This document shows, piece after piece, positions 11,490-23,776 of a stretch of DNA of 64,000 bases. Location of the stretch: assembly GCA_905221605.1 (NCBI GenBank), contig CAJNDS010002332.1:258001-322000 (forward strand). The letters run 5' to 3'. Source of the stretch: Symbiodinium natans (taxonomy: Eukaryota > Sar > Dinophyceae > Suessiales > Symbiodiniaceae). Position 1 is the stretch's first letter; each line of letters begins with the position of its first letter. The translations under genes were made by a program, and so were the position numbers. Below the pieces are notes generated by a model. That model searched no databases. It had not been told where the DNA came from and was given only the letters and a program-made list of their open reading frames with translations.

Positions 11490-14400
11490 ATGTGTGGTGC
11501 TACAAGAGGCTTTGCCCTGCTTTGCGCCCTGGGTCTCGTGCGCCCTGGCAGTTTTACTCGTATCAAGGTCGTCTTGTTTCCTCCTGTACATTGTGTTTTC
11601 TCGTGGGTGGTAGAGGCCGGCTGTCACTTCGAGACAAACCCGAGACCGTGTCCGTGTTTGATCATACGTCCGCGTCTGCAGGGAGCAATCCGAGGTGCAC
11701 GCATGCCACGGATCTGCCCGAGTCTTCCACACTCACGGCGGACGACGAGTGCATCGGCAGCTTGTCTGCTGAAGCTTTCAGATTCAGGGCGAGATGTCAC
11801 GTTTGAAGTATGTCTGGAGGGAAGACTGTCAGGCCTCTCCGTCTTCCGTACAGGGAAGCCTGACAGCCAGGTTTAAGTGACTTGATAAGCCTACCGTAGC
11901 GTGATGCGAGAACGGACGAAAACTGCATGGCGGACCATGACTTTGGAATTAGGGCTGAGACGACGGAGTGGTGTTGGGCATGCTCCCCCTGCTTCTTGGC
12001 CTTTCTAGTTCCTTAGAGTTGTTTCAAGCACCAGCCGAATTAAATTTCAAAATCTCCAAACCCCAGCCCAGAACTACCCGAAATCCCGGACACCCAGCAT
12101 TTCCGTCGCCCAGGTGAAACCTGTGCTCTCAATGCCTTGCAGCTGCGCTCCGGACAACCTGAGGCCTTCCGTGCTTCAAGCTAGCGATGGTCTGTACGGT
12201 GTCGCAGATCTTCTGCAGAAGCGGAGTTGGCCAGTTGCCCGAGTTCCGAGTCAAAGGTCGATCGTTGTTTCAGCATCCACAGCTGAAGCTTAGTGACATC
12301 TCGTGAATCTACCCGAAACTGCCTGCATCTCATGGGGGGGCCTTGCTGTGGGGCCCTCCCGACGCTGCTCAGATTCTTGTCCTGACTCAGGGAATCGCTT
12401 CCGAGGACGCGGCATTGGTGCAGGACATTATGAGGTTTCGAGTCCACCTTCTAACCTTTCAGTTTGAGGGGAGGTTCGACAAAGCCCTTGCTCCGATGCT
12501 GAACCACCGCCCAAACACCGAAACGAAGTGTCAGCTTCCCCCTCCTCCCACCACCCACAGGAGGGCGACAATTCCTCGTGGGCGTCCTGTGCCGCTTACG
12601 GCTGCCATGGCTACAACCGCTACAGGCTGTTGGGTTTAGGGTCTCGGTAGAGGGTTTTAGGGTTGTAGAGTTTAAGGTTTAGAAGCCGGGCCCCGGCTGA
12701 CACTTCAAGGTTAAACCGAGGGTTTAGGGTAGTCCCCTAGAGGCACCGCACAACCAGGATGCGCGGGAGTCCGCGTTTCGAGATTTTTGGTACCCAAAAA
12801 TGCTGAAACGCGTGCTCCCGCACATTCCCGCCTCAGTTTCCCTCGGTCCTTAGGAACCACATACCCAGGATGCGGGGGAGTCCGCGTTTTGAGGTTTTTG
12901 GGACCCAAACATGCTGATACGTGTACTCCCCCGCGTTCCGGCCTCAGTTTCCCTCAGCCCCTAGGAACCGCACACCCCAAGTGACCGTGAAAGGATGAAG
13001 CTTCGAAGCACACCCTGTACATCCCCAAAAGCAGAACCGTTTCGGGCCCCATCTCGGGTGGGGCCGGGACTGAACCTCAGACTTGAACGAATCGGATCTT
13101 TAAGATGAGTATGGCCAGGCCGTGCCAGTGCAACAGCAAGTGCCTTGGCTCTTGGAACTTTGGAGTCGGTTTTAGGATCTCAACAGCCTCCGAGTTTTGC
13201 TCGGGCAATCCAGGTGTCAATGGTATCGCAACTGCTGCGGCGACTACTGGTCGAGGCTGGCAGGGCAAAGGGTCTGTGGCAGGAGCTGACAGCTGTATAA
13301 TGTATTTGTATAGTTATAACCCCAAACGATAGGGGACAAGGGTCGATGGCAGGGAGTCAGAGGCGCCCGGCCCCCCCCCCCCCCAAGGCATGCCCTCATC
13401 AAGCTACTCTTTTAGAGGGGCCTCGGATGTGGGCGCACCCAAGTACAATAGGTCGGAATGTCGGGAAAGATGGTCGCGATAGGTTTCGACTGTACTGCGT
13501 AAGCTCGAAGCCATGAAGGTGCACGGCTCGGCACCCATCGCCACCGCCACCGCCTCCGCAAGTTCATCAGTCCGCGGCTGCCTGCTCGGCCGTCCCCAGC
13601 TGCGCCAGCCTGAGGCCTATACAGAAACGGCTGGTTGCGCTGGCTTCGAGTTTGAGCCTGAACATGTCTGAACTCTTGCAAAACCAGCCGAGCTGCTAAC
13701 AGGTCACAAGTTAATCCAAGTCCTTCGAGGAAGCAGGTTTCTACTCTTGTCCCTAGGATGGTAGCCAGCAAAACGCCATCGTCAGAATACCGCCAGGCTG
13801 CATGGTGACTGCTGCCCCACGCCCAAAGGTGTGTTGGCTTCAATTCATATGTGATTCGACGGTACTTGCCCACGATGGCGACAGCATGTCCACTGAACAG
13901 AAGAGCCTGTAAGTTTGCCAAATGAGAGCTCCTCAACCCAGCAAAGAGAGGAAGAGCTGTCCTGAGTGTTCCCTGTGATTCGGTTCACATCATATCTTCT
14001 GCAGTGGCCAATTCCCGGTTCTTGGGTAGGGGTGCTAAGATGTGTTCTTATGTTTGGTTTGTCTTGTCAGTTGTCTTGCAGTTGCTGTAAAGCTCGAGCA
14101 GCTCGAGCATGCAGAAAAAGAAGTGAAGAACTAGACAAAGACGGATAAACCGAACAACAGAGCGGGCAACACTACATTAGGCGTCTGCGGCGAGTCCAAT
14201 GTTTTCCAAGACTGCATTTTGCAGCGGAATACCAAACGCCGTAACGGATCGAACAAACTTAAGCAGGGATCGGGGAAGGGAAGAGATCAAGAAAGACAGG
14301 CCAAAGTAAATAAAGCAATGCACGAGTGACAGTTTTTACTTACATCTTACGCACAGAAATTCATTTTAAAGAGCCAAGCCGTCTATCAGCCTTGGGCTGT

Positions 14401-17400
14401 GAACCATGGCCAGACCGAACGGCTGAACTGCTAAGGCGCCTTTTTCATTCTTAAGATTCTTAACCCTGAGACCAGGGCCTGTAGCTGTTGGGCAGCAGGG
14501 GTTAGGGCGAAGGCTTCTCTCCCAATTTGGCCCAACTCAGCTGTAGCCCCATTTTGAATCTTTATGCCTCTTGTGCAGCAGGTGACTACCTTGGCTGCTG
14601 CCCTGACAGCATGGTCCCTCACGTCACCGCGCCACCGCCGACGATCGTGGCTGGCCGCAAGGCTGCCGCACTCTCGGTGTCTTGCTGTTATCTGCAAGCT
14701 TGGTTGCTGCTCAATGTCGGATTGCGCCGTGATATCATGGCATCTCATTGCGAAAGCAGGCTGGATTCACTGTTGTTTGCCCCCAGTTGCCCCACTTGTT
14801 CAGCCGGAAGAGCTCATGTAAAAGGAGCAGGTGAGGCGTCTGACCTCCTTCCACCTCCCCCTCCCCTTCCCCCTCCCCTTCTCTCCCCCTCCCCTTCCCC
14901 CCCTCTTCCCCCCGCCCCCTCCCCTGCCTTCCCCCCGGAACCAGCTCAGGGCAGATTCAAGTTCAAAGAGGTTTGGCGGTAAGGGCTGAATAGGTTTGTG
15001 GTTCGCGGAGTAGGGGAAGTAGGGGCTCTCCTCAAGCCCAGTTGCAAAGGGGACGTAGGATTGAGGGTTGCAGATGCACTGGCTTGGGTTGGACACCAGC
15101 TTGGCCGACCGCAGATCATGACGGTGTACCATCAGACCAGCCCGGAGATTTGCAAGCTGATCCTTGCGCCCCTCGGCTGGGCTTCCAAAGATCGAAGACA
15201 TTTCGAGAAAAAAATAGGCTCATCTCATCAGCGTGAAGCATGTCATCAGCCTGAAGCACGCTTGAAGCTTGAAATAAGAAAGGAAAACGTAGCCCTGTAG
15301 CCTGAGGAATGGCTTCAAGCTCGGGCACAGCGGGTGGTGTGGGGGCGCGATCTACTTCGCCATGTCTCCCCAGGCCGACTTCAGGGGGATTTCGGGGTTC
15401 ACGGCGAGTCTATGAAAAGGGAATTCATATGCCAAGGGCTGAAGCCCCATACAGCTTTGGTGTTAAGATTTGGTATTTTAAGCAAGCGTGGCCAAGGCAA
15501 CAAAGACGAAGGCCATCACTCCTCACTCGGGTGCAGCTTGGCATGAGTTCCCGGGGAGGGGGCGAATTTGTTCGGCTGCTTGTTTTTGCTGACGACCCCT
15601 CTGTTTTTTGCATGGTTTCACGTTTTCGCGTTTGTTTCGGAGGTTCGGGGGAGGGGGGAGGGGGGGGGGGTAGTGTTCAGACAAGTACATGCCTTGCCAA
15701 AACCTCCCAACCCCATTCACTCAAACACAACATTTAAAAACAAACATGGTTTTTACCACGGTAAACGCTCAAAACGCAACATAGACTTGGCACGTTTTGG
15801 CCCAATGCGCGTTTTCACACACGCTTGGCCATGTTTCTAGTGCATGCCGTTTTGACGACTCCGCACGAACCAGTTGCCTACAGGCGCCGTTGACAAGTTT
15901 TTGGGTTTAGGGTTAAGGTTTTAGGGTTTGGTGGTTATGATATTGGGAAGCCAGCGTAAATGCCTCAAGTTTCTTGGGGGTATGGATTGCAAAACCTCGG
16001 CGTGTTGATGTTTCCGTGTGCGAGTGGTTACAGTGGTTCGGAGCGCATGTCCGAAAACCCCATTCTTATCCATGGGCTCGATGTTTTAAGACCAAATCCA
16101 CTGTAAATAGCAGTATTTTCGTGCGTCGTCGATCTTTCGCAGCTGCATTATTGAAGAAGCGACTTGTTTGGTTGGTATGTGTCGGATTGGTTCCACAGAC
16201 CATTCTCCCAAGGTCGGCTGCATGATCGAGGCCAAGGTGGATGTTGGCAGGCAGAAAAAGTTCCCCTGCTGCCGCAGCTGGGTTCAAACTGGGACTGCGC
16301 GATGGTCCTTTTTGAGCCACAGGGGGATGGCTGTACGTACTTGAAGTTGAGCCTCATGCGCGTGCGGAAAGTGCCACGAATGGGGAACAGCTCAAGAAAT
16401 GGTTCGCAGGGCATCTCTTGAGTATGAGGTCGGGTCATACGGTTGCCGGCACCCGTGGCCTTTACGAAACTCCAGGAACCTTGGGCCTTTCCCAGGGCCC
16501 AGCCCGACGAAGTGTCGTGCCCCAAGGCTTCTGTGGAGGGCGTCAAGATCAGCAAATCCAGTGGAGTGCCTTTTGGCCGTGCAGCCCCAGAAGCTGCGGG
16601 AAATCCTAAAAGCTGTGGCTTGTGTGCTTTTGTAGGCTTCAGGAGACCGTTGAGGGTCACAGGCAAGGTATTTCAGGAGACCTGAAGCAAAAGGGGCGAC
16701 ACGAAGTTTGAATCTGCCTAGTGCGAGCCTAGGGCTGTTGAAGCATACAAAGGGCTATTTAAATTCTTAGCTCAGGCATTGGGTGAGAGGTCTTTCATGC
16801 GGGGAAGAGAACTAGGATGAAAGTCTAGGACCTCAGTTGCCCACAGCAAAGTCTGCACATGGTGCCACTGCGTTGGGAGAAGTTTTCTTCTGACTTCTTC
16901 CGTGCTCATGGCACAAAAACGTCATGTTTCCATTGAATGTGGATGCACTCAGGCACCTCGACAGCCACTTCTTGAGCTATTCCGGAGCGCAACAGCCTTC
17001 CGCGACCTCAAACCACCCCCCCGCCCAACACAAAAAAAAAACGAAGAACAAATAGAAAAAGCATTAAAAGAAACCCGCCCGCTTAACGAATCTGCTGGAA
17101 GCCGTTTTCAGCTTCACTCCAGCAAAGGAAGGCATGCTGGAAAGCCAGGGAGCCGATTCCATTGAGATTGACCCAGGCTGGGGTGGGTTTCAGGTCCCTG
17201 CTGCAGGTAGTACTGCAGCTTCTGTAGCAAAGCACAATCAGAACCCCCCCCAAACCCATGGAAGTCGGGATGCTGCAGGTTCTCAAAAAGACAGTCTGAT
17301 CGCGCAACAGCGTTCCCCGAAGCCCTGGACCCGAGCCCGGGGTGAAGTGCTGGAGGTGATGGTCCCGAGATTGTGATCTACAACAAGAACCGCGTGGTGA

Positions 17401-17792
17401 GCATGAGGAATGGTAGCACCTGGCAGTCTCAGCCCTTGACAGGTTTAAGTCAGTCCGAGTTCCAGGAACCAGTTTCGGGCATTTCCCAAAATAGGGTTCC
17501 TTATACCCCTCCCAAATTGCCAGAACCCATTATAGGAACCCCAAGACAGGGTACCCGAATTTGGGGAAACCTCCCATTTCTTCCATTCGGATCACGTGCC
17601 GGAAGCCCTGAGAACCTCTTAACTGTAACGGCCTACATGTATATTAATGTTGAGTTGTATCATTATATCGTATATTGTACTTTCTATAGACCCTACAAGC
17701 CTGGTATCCTGATTTGAAGGGATCTTTCCTTTCGGCTTGAGAGGACCATCCCCTTCAACCCGGCATGGACGCCGCACCTTGGGGGCATTTAA
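11490..17792 (+). CDS. Predicted secreted somatomedin-B-like / PARP-like ADP-ribosyltransferase protein
   Basis: Exons: 11490-11567 (MCGATRGFALLCALGLV, signal-like, tentative), 12114-12256, 12561-12625, 13119-13139, 13214-13255, 13519-13614, 13797-13828, 14582-14661, 15115-15167, 15307-15373, 15497-15532, 16213-16281, 17128-17176, 17356-17407, 17744-17792 (TAA). From 12561 onward every junction keeps phase. A somatomedin-B-like domain (SCAAYGCHGYNRYRPCQC then CQWYRNCCGDYWSRC) is followed by a proline-rich linker, a second cysteine motif (ACSAVPSCASL, LHGDCCPTPKGDYLGCC) and a PARP-like catalytic region. There YHQTSPEICKLIL carries the candidate His, GHSGWCGGAIYFAMSP the Tyr and DGPEIVIYNKNRVVSM the Glu. 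VGCMIEAKVDVGR and GADSIEIDPG lie between. Members of this fold transfer or bind ADP-ribose; activity here is inferred. One small exon between 12257 and 12560 is still missing, and the first exon is uncertain. Confidence 0.82.
12734..12979. repeat. 111-bp tandem repeat whose units contain inverted arms
   Basis: Two full copies and the start of a third, period about 111 bp (matching points at 12759 and 12870). Inside each copy a left arm with GGGAGTCCGCGTTT is mirrored by a right arm with AAACGCGTGCTCCC, around a short palindromic centre such as TTTTTGGTACCCAAAAA. It lies in the intron between exons 12561-12625 and 13119-13139 of the SMB-PARP gene. Confidence 0.85.
14845..14938. repeat. Pyrimidine-rich CCCCTT tract
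   Basis: About 95 bases almost free of purines on the plus strand, made of CCCCTTCCC and CCCCTCC blocks, inside an intron of the SMB-PARP gene. The opposite strand is read as a glycine/arginine-rich ORF, which I regard as an artefact. Confidence 0.9.
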
Positions 17793-18121
17793 AGAGTCAG
17801 GCGATCATCCGAAGTCTCGGACCTCACCTTGGCATGGCCGATGCACGCGGAGAAACCATAAGCCCCCTAAGAAACTTTCCGAAGCCCGCGGGAGCCAAGG
17901 AACAGGATGCACGGAAACTGGTGAGCACCGTGAACACCTGCCGAGCAGCGATGGCGCCAGCGCATCTTAGGACGGCAATGCGTTCCGATGCGCCGAAGCA
18001 GGTTGTGTAGATAAACAGAATCATAACAGTAACTAGAATCGTAATGATAATATGACTAAGAATAACACTAATCATGATAATGACAACAAAAATGATGAAA
18101 GAATAATAAGAGTAATCATCA
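17793..18121. other. Tail-to-tail intergenic region with A/T-rich patch
   Basis: This lies between the stop of the plus-strand SMB-PARP gene (17792) and the stop of the minus-strand gene (18122). The half nearer 18122 (about 18007-18121) is markedly A/T rich with AAT/ATC-like triplets. ORFs exist on both strands between 17830 and 18000, including one with a gtgagc donor-like site, but I could not link them to either gene. Confidence 0.5.
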
Positions 18122-21100
18122 TCATAAGAAGAGTGAGGAGGATTGGGACTTGGCATAGTTTTCTACATGTGGTGTTAGAGCGGAGCTCTGGGGGCCGCCA
18201 GGAGCCTTCGGCAACACGTCGGGATTCAGCGCGGCTGCCGGGGTCTGGGGCATGTACTTGTCATCCCCGAATCCCCGGGGCTCTGCTTCAGCCAAGTCCC
18301 CAAGAATCCCCCAAGACATCTGAAGCAAACTCGATGTTTCTTCTCCTTCTTGTTGCTAGGGAAAAGGAGATGCTGCGAGGGTCAGGGGAAGCCTTTATAA
18401 CGGTGGCACGGATCCTTCGACGCCAGGGGAGGAAAGCTGGACTCCAAAAACAGAGTGGGAGTTCACGGATGCCCGAAGCTCCGGTAGTTTTTAGGGCCAC
18501 GAGAAGACTTGATTGCCGTTTCCCTTTTCATGAGCTCAAGAAAAGTACACGAGATATGGAAGCGCATGCATGCTAGGCGGTCTGCTGAAGAGCACGCAAT
18601 GCGCAGGCTTGGGTTGAGCAACGACGTTTTGGTAGTAAACAAACTCTTTAGGGTTCCATCTTCCTCCCCTGAGAATCTTTTTAGCAGCTGCGACAGCAGC
18701 CAAAGGCTGCAGATCCAGTTTTCATCCTAGGGGCAAAAGACCCAGTTGAGCAAAAAAAGGGTCTACAGGGCACCCTTTGCCGTTTGTGAAACAGCACCGG
18801 TTAGAGGGGTTTATATTCTTCCAAGGTATTTCTGAGCTCTGACCCTGACACTCTAAGAAACTAGCACTACCTACTTGGAGGTCTCACCTTGCGAGCGCAA
18901 GCTCTCATGGGGTTCCACGAAAGGTTCGGAAAGATGAGGTCCCGACCTCCCCGAGCAATCCGCGACAACATGGCTGAACAGCACCCCATTCTTTCACGGG
19001 CGCTAAGAAGATACGGGGCCTCGAACTTGAGGCTCCCTAAAGGACGCTGAACCGCTGCTCGATCTCGGGAACACTTCCTATCAAACATCGGAACTTCAAA
19101 TGCCAGTCTTCACCCTGAGCCTTCTCAACTAGTTCTAGGGCGGATGCACCAAAGCTGCAGAAGGGCCTCGCATGCGGCCTCAAGTGGAACTCCAGAATCT
19201 CGCGATGGGCGCACTGTGCTTTCTCCACCGAAAGAAGCTGCAGGGTTCTGCCTCTCAATGCTTCAGTCTTGGGTCTCTTGGGTCTTGGTTGAAGGTTCAG
19301 TTTGCCACTGCGTTTGCATGTCCACGTGGTCCCAGCTGCCACAGCGAGAGGCTGCCAATGTCTTGGACGCGACCTTCGTGGGCTTCGTGGGCTCGGGATG
19401 GCCAGAGTGAGCTTCGATGCTTGGGGCATCTTGGGGGCTATCGTGTTGTTTATTCGGCTGCAGGCGCCCTCGACTGTAAAACCCCAACTGAACCAGCAAT
19501 CCCAGGAATCAGGCCCTACCGACACCATCAGAATTTGGCTTTCTTGGTGTCGGCAGCCAGAAAAAAGAACCTGATAGTGCTGTGGGGAGGGGTTCGGTGG
19601 TCATCTGAGACACAGAGGCAGCCAGTACATAGGCACAATCAAGCTGTTTGCAGCGCTCAGTGAACTAGACCAGATGACCACTTTGTCGGGATTCGCGAGT
19701 TCGTGTGTCTCAGGAGCTGGGAACTTAGAAGCAACACCTCCCACACCTACTAGTAGAGACTGCACCACGAGTTCTGCTTCAAGAATTCTCTTTAGGCCTT
19801 CAGCGATGTAGGCGAACATTCGGCGCCTCACGGGAGGCTACAAAGACTGTCGGCAGCAAGGGTTCCAGAGCTCCTGGGTCCCAGACCTATAGAAGATGCA
19901 CAATGCGTGACCATTGTGCATGAACCAAGCCTCGCGCGCATGGATTCTTGGAGCATCACGAGTGTCAACGAGCCTGGAGTGGGATTTGCAGGCAGTCTTG
20001 CGCAAGGCTTGGCCTTGGTAGAGCTTCTGGAGTTCTTTCATTGCCTTTACCCAGAGCTGCCTGAGCTCCAGGCTTTTTGCATGCATATCTTGGCGGTTGA
20101 TTAGTGGATATGCTTGAGCATCAAGCCCTGCCGCATGCCCAGTGCTGCTGAGCAAGCTGCCAAACGGCAGGTACTCCACCTTGGCAATCCTTAACCTGCC
20201 GGCTTGGGTGTGGTAATCTGAAGAACTCCTCCGATCGATCAGTTGCAGGTTGGTCAGGTCGCATTCTGCGCAGTGGGGCTGCATGAAGAAAAAAAGCGCC
20301 GCAGGGTCAGCGAAGCTGTAAGACTTTAAGACTTTAAGACTCCGAGGCCATCCCTGCACCCACAAAGTAGGCATGCGCTCCGAATCAACGCCTCATCATA
20401 CTTTGCAAAGTTGGACACCCCTCCCCCCCTCCCCCCCCCTTCCCTCTTGAGCTTGTCGGATCTCGGGGTTTTGGAGTTGGTTTGGTCTACGCTTCATCCT
20501 TTGGGCTGGCACGGCCCAAACCTTCTGCCATAGCCGGAACTCCCGACTGTTCCCCTTGGCTTGGTCACCCTTAAGCGGTTGCAAAGGTACACTGGTCCCT
20601 GCACCCTCAAAACGAGGTCATTCCCATTCATTCTGACCTGTTGCCTTGTGTGGAGCGAGTCGAAACGCATTTCTCGGCTTCCGCTGCCCTTCCGCTCAGT
20701 GACGGAGCCGGACCCCGGACCACGTATTGGAGCCGAACGCCACTCGGAGAACCTATAGGGCTGTCAAGCCCCGGTCTTTCCCAGGTGGGGGCTTACAATA
20801 AGGGACCCCTAAAATTCCCTTAAAAAGGCCCCAAAGAGTCAAATCCCCTCATAAGGACCCCAATAAGGTATCCCTATGTTCGGAAACTCCCAGGGAAGCA
20901 CAGCGATGTTCGGGGCGTCGGGCCCCCAGAACTGCAGCATTCCGAAGTCCAAAGGTTGCATTTTCGTGGGAGGGGGGGGGGGGTGTTCAGAGGGACCTTG
21001 ATGGTTGTTAGAAGCCTGTGGAGCCTGAAGCTTCGAGTCAAACGCACTTGCTCGAAAGCTAAGCGCACCTCCTCGACCGGCAGCATCGAAGCCCGAAATC

Positions 21101-23776
21101 CCAAACTCGAGAGGTGAAGCCCTAGGCACAAACTGCCACCTGCTGCTCAACCCCAAACAACCCCTGGAGTTCCGGTTGACACCTCGAACACAGGACGGAG
21201 AAGCCCGGAGCTCAGCTTGGCACCGGTGGGTGCAGAGCTTCGCGGGTAAAACGTCTTGGCTGAATCTGAAGCCCTGTCAAGCTGAGAGTGAAAAGTTTCG
21301 ATCTCTGTGAACTCCATCAGTTTTTTTTGGGGGGTTTGCGTTCCTGCCACAAAGCTAGCACAGCAAGCGTGTTTGAACGGTACAGTATGAGTAGACCATG
21401 AGGACAGTACGCTTCGTTCTCTGTTGGAAATCATCAGTGATTCAGGTGGGTGCCTGCAACTTGAGCGTTCCTTGCTTCTACGCTTCGTGCCCTATATAGC
21501 CGCTATAGTATAGCTTACCCAGGCACCCTATTGGTTCTTGCGACCCCACACAGCCACTTCTCGAGGGCCGCTCGTCTTGACTTCGCGTCTTCTTTGGGTA
21601 CTTCGGCCACCTCAGCCGCTGCTTCTTTTGTCCCTTCGAGGGTCCATGACATCAGGTCCACTAGACAGATAGGCGTCTGGCTGAAACGTCCAGGAGAACA
21701 TGCGTTCCGTACGAGTACCCACTTGTGCTTTTAATCATGTGTTCACATGTTTTCTGACATTGCTTGGCGATTTGTTCGTATTAAGTGCTTGCACTAGCAC
21801 ATTGTCCATTCATCAACTGATGGGTGCTACGGCCATGACCATGACAGCACTCATCGAATTTCGCAATCGAAGCCTCAGTAGTACTTCGACCTAAACCATT
21901 GAATATGCATCTTCATGCGATGCGCTCCCATGTGGCATCATGTCAACCCAATCTCCGACAATGCCTGCCTGCTGGGAGAAGTACACCAGGTCGTCCGGCG
22001 ACATGATGAATGCGTCTTTGTCGTTGTTTCGAACTTGGCTGATCCGCCTACCACCAGCTGCACCCATTGCCTACTCATCACGCCAGATGTTCGCCTCAAC
22101 ACGCAACAGGATCCACATGGTTGCGATTCATTGGCTTTATGGACGTAGCTATCGATTCGCTTCTGCTGTGTCCTTGACATACCACTCGGTTCGCAAGTCG
22201 GTCCGCCGAAATCCTTCAGATCCTCCCTGCCGAAGGCGTGGATCGTGCGGTCCTGGCTTGTCCAGCACCTCTTGGGTACACCATGTGTCCGGTGTAGAAT
22301 ACTTGCACTTCGGACCTATAAGCCGGGGAGGGACAGACCTCCGCACGTTTCAGGTTTTCCATGGTTCAGTTGTAGGCTGCGGAGCGCCATGCTGTCCTTG
22401 TTATGTGGTTTCCTGTTGCTGCTGGCACTTTTCCACTGCACAGATTTGTGCTGTCGATGTCTGTTTCTTTTGACAGAGCTCTGATGAATGCCTGGTTATG
22501 TGAGAACTGTCATAGTGTGAGGGCGGCATTTGGCGTTAATGTTTGAGTAGACTCTGGGGAGGTATGATCAGAGCTTGCTGGGTTGATTCCAGGGACATTC
22601 TTGTGTAAGCGGTCGTTCTTGCGTGAATCGGGCTGATACCCCTCGGCCTCACTTCACGTAAAATGTGGCCCTCGAGCAAATCGGAGCTTCAAATTCAGCG
22701 GAGCCTTCGTGCCGGCGCAGTGGATGTCGCCTAGGGCCTAGGAACCTTGGGCACATTTGTGCCCATCACGTCCCCTTCACTTCTACTGTTGTAACTTCGT
22801 GTTGAACAGAGCCTTGTCCGACCGCCCTGCGCGATGACTTGGCTTGGAAGATTTCTGCGATCGTGTCTTCCTTCGGGACTGATGTCTTGCAGGCCATTTG
22901 ATGTGGCACGCTCCTGCGCTGCCCTCAGAGGTGTGCATGCTTTCCTTAGGTGCACTGCAAAAAATATCAGTGAGATTTGGCTTATGAGAGGAAACGCCAC
23001 GTTTGCGGTCGGAATGTCGAGTGCTACAAGACTTGGTTCATGATTCAGACCCGTTTGAAGACTTTCAAGGTCTTGCTAGTCTTGTTCTTATGTCGCTGTC
23101 GAGTAGGACACCCCCATGCCGCCCATGCCCTCAAACTCAGCCCACGCGTCTGACAGTGAGTGCGATTGGGCTTGAACACAGCATGCGGCCTCAGCTTAAA
23201 CGCAGTGCCCACAGTCACGTAGCCCAAGACCCTGATCTGTGATTCGACCAAGGCACGAACTGCATTTGCATCTGGCCTTTTCTGACAGCAGTTGTCTTCT
23301 TGGTGTGGGTGGGAGCCTCAAGTCGGAGACCCTTGTGTCCTAACAGGATCAACCGAAGTCTTGGGGCTCAGCAAGGTGGCTTCAGAGGCGAGTCTGAAGT
23401 AAGTTATTTGGGAGGGGCAATGTGTTGAGGACTGCGGTCAGCTGCAACCAGCTCTGCCGTTCTGTGCTTATGGTCTACGGGCAGGGAGTTGATCTTGTTG
23501 GGTGACAATTCGCGAACAGCCTGTAGCCCGCGAAGCCTAAGTTCCCACAAACTCGGAGTCTATTCCGGTCTAGGACTTCATGTCGACGCCAGATGCATCC
23601 ACATGTTAGGGACCCCATCATCCCACTTCCATCATATTCCCGAGCGCATGGCCTCGAAACACCAAGTCCTACTACTATGCCGTGGATCATGGAAGCTTGC
23701 TCGAGTTGCCGCTGGCCCAGATGTCCAGAGAGGGAAGACCACAATTCCGGTACGGGTAGCAACTTCGCCCAAGGAC
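18122..23776 (-). CDS. Unrecognised 16-exon protein gene, 3' part to stop
   Basis: Read on the minus strand from high to low coordinates, exons are 23663-23776, 22833-22944, 22103-22213, 21937-22070, 21183-21273, 20997-21071, 20522-20554, 20229-20278, 20127-20195, 19974-20060, 19751-19826, 19346-19373, 19179-19251, 19087-19154, 18888-19036 and 18122-18355 (TGA). All sixteen keep phase, and most acceptors are AG before G with GT, GC or GA donors. Typical segments are SPDDLVYFSQQAGIVGDWVD, EVRLAFEQVRLTRSFRLHRL, LRIAKVEYLPFGSLL, RRMFAYIAEGLKRILEAEL, ALELVEKAQGEDWHLKFR and YLLSARERMGCCSAML. The middle is helical and basic; the last exon is polar and disordered-looking. I recognise no family. It converges on the SMB-PARP gene, and its 5' end is probably further upstream (exons to 25389). 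Individual exon ends could be wrong where alternative donors keep phase. Confidence 0.72.
20940..20983. repeat. G-run before donor of minus-strand exon 20997-21071
   Basis: The stretch contains a run of about 13 G within the intron just downstream (minus sense) of exon 20997-21071. It is a local homopolymer with no other feature. Confidence 0.7.

Noticed and set aside
13412-13936. 174-codon minus-strand frame
   Set aside because: It overlaps plus-strand exons 13519-13614 and 13797-13828, which keep phase with neighbours and encode recognisable Cys motifs. The minus frame is a shadow.
16148-16666. 172-codon minus-strand frame, and an 80-codon plus-strand frame at 16443-16685
   Set aside because: The minus frame covers the plus exon 16213-16281 (VGCMIEAKVDVGR), which fits the PARP-like region. 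The plus frame 16443-16685 reads well but would add a long insertion to the fold and was not needed to keep phase.
22575-22600. tRNA T-arm-like word GGTTGATTCC
   Set aside because: No matching acceptor stem, anticodon arm or D arm around it. No other tRNA-like sequence was convincing in the window.
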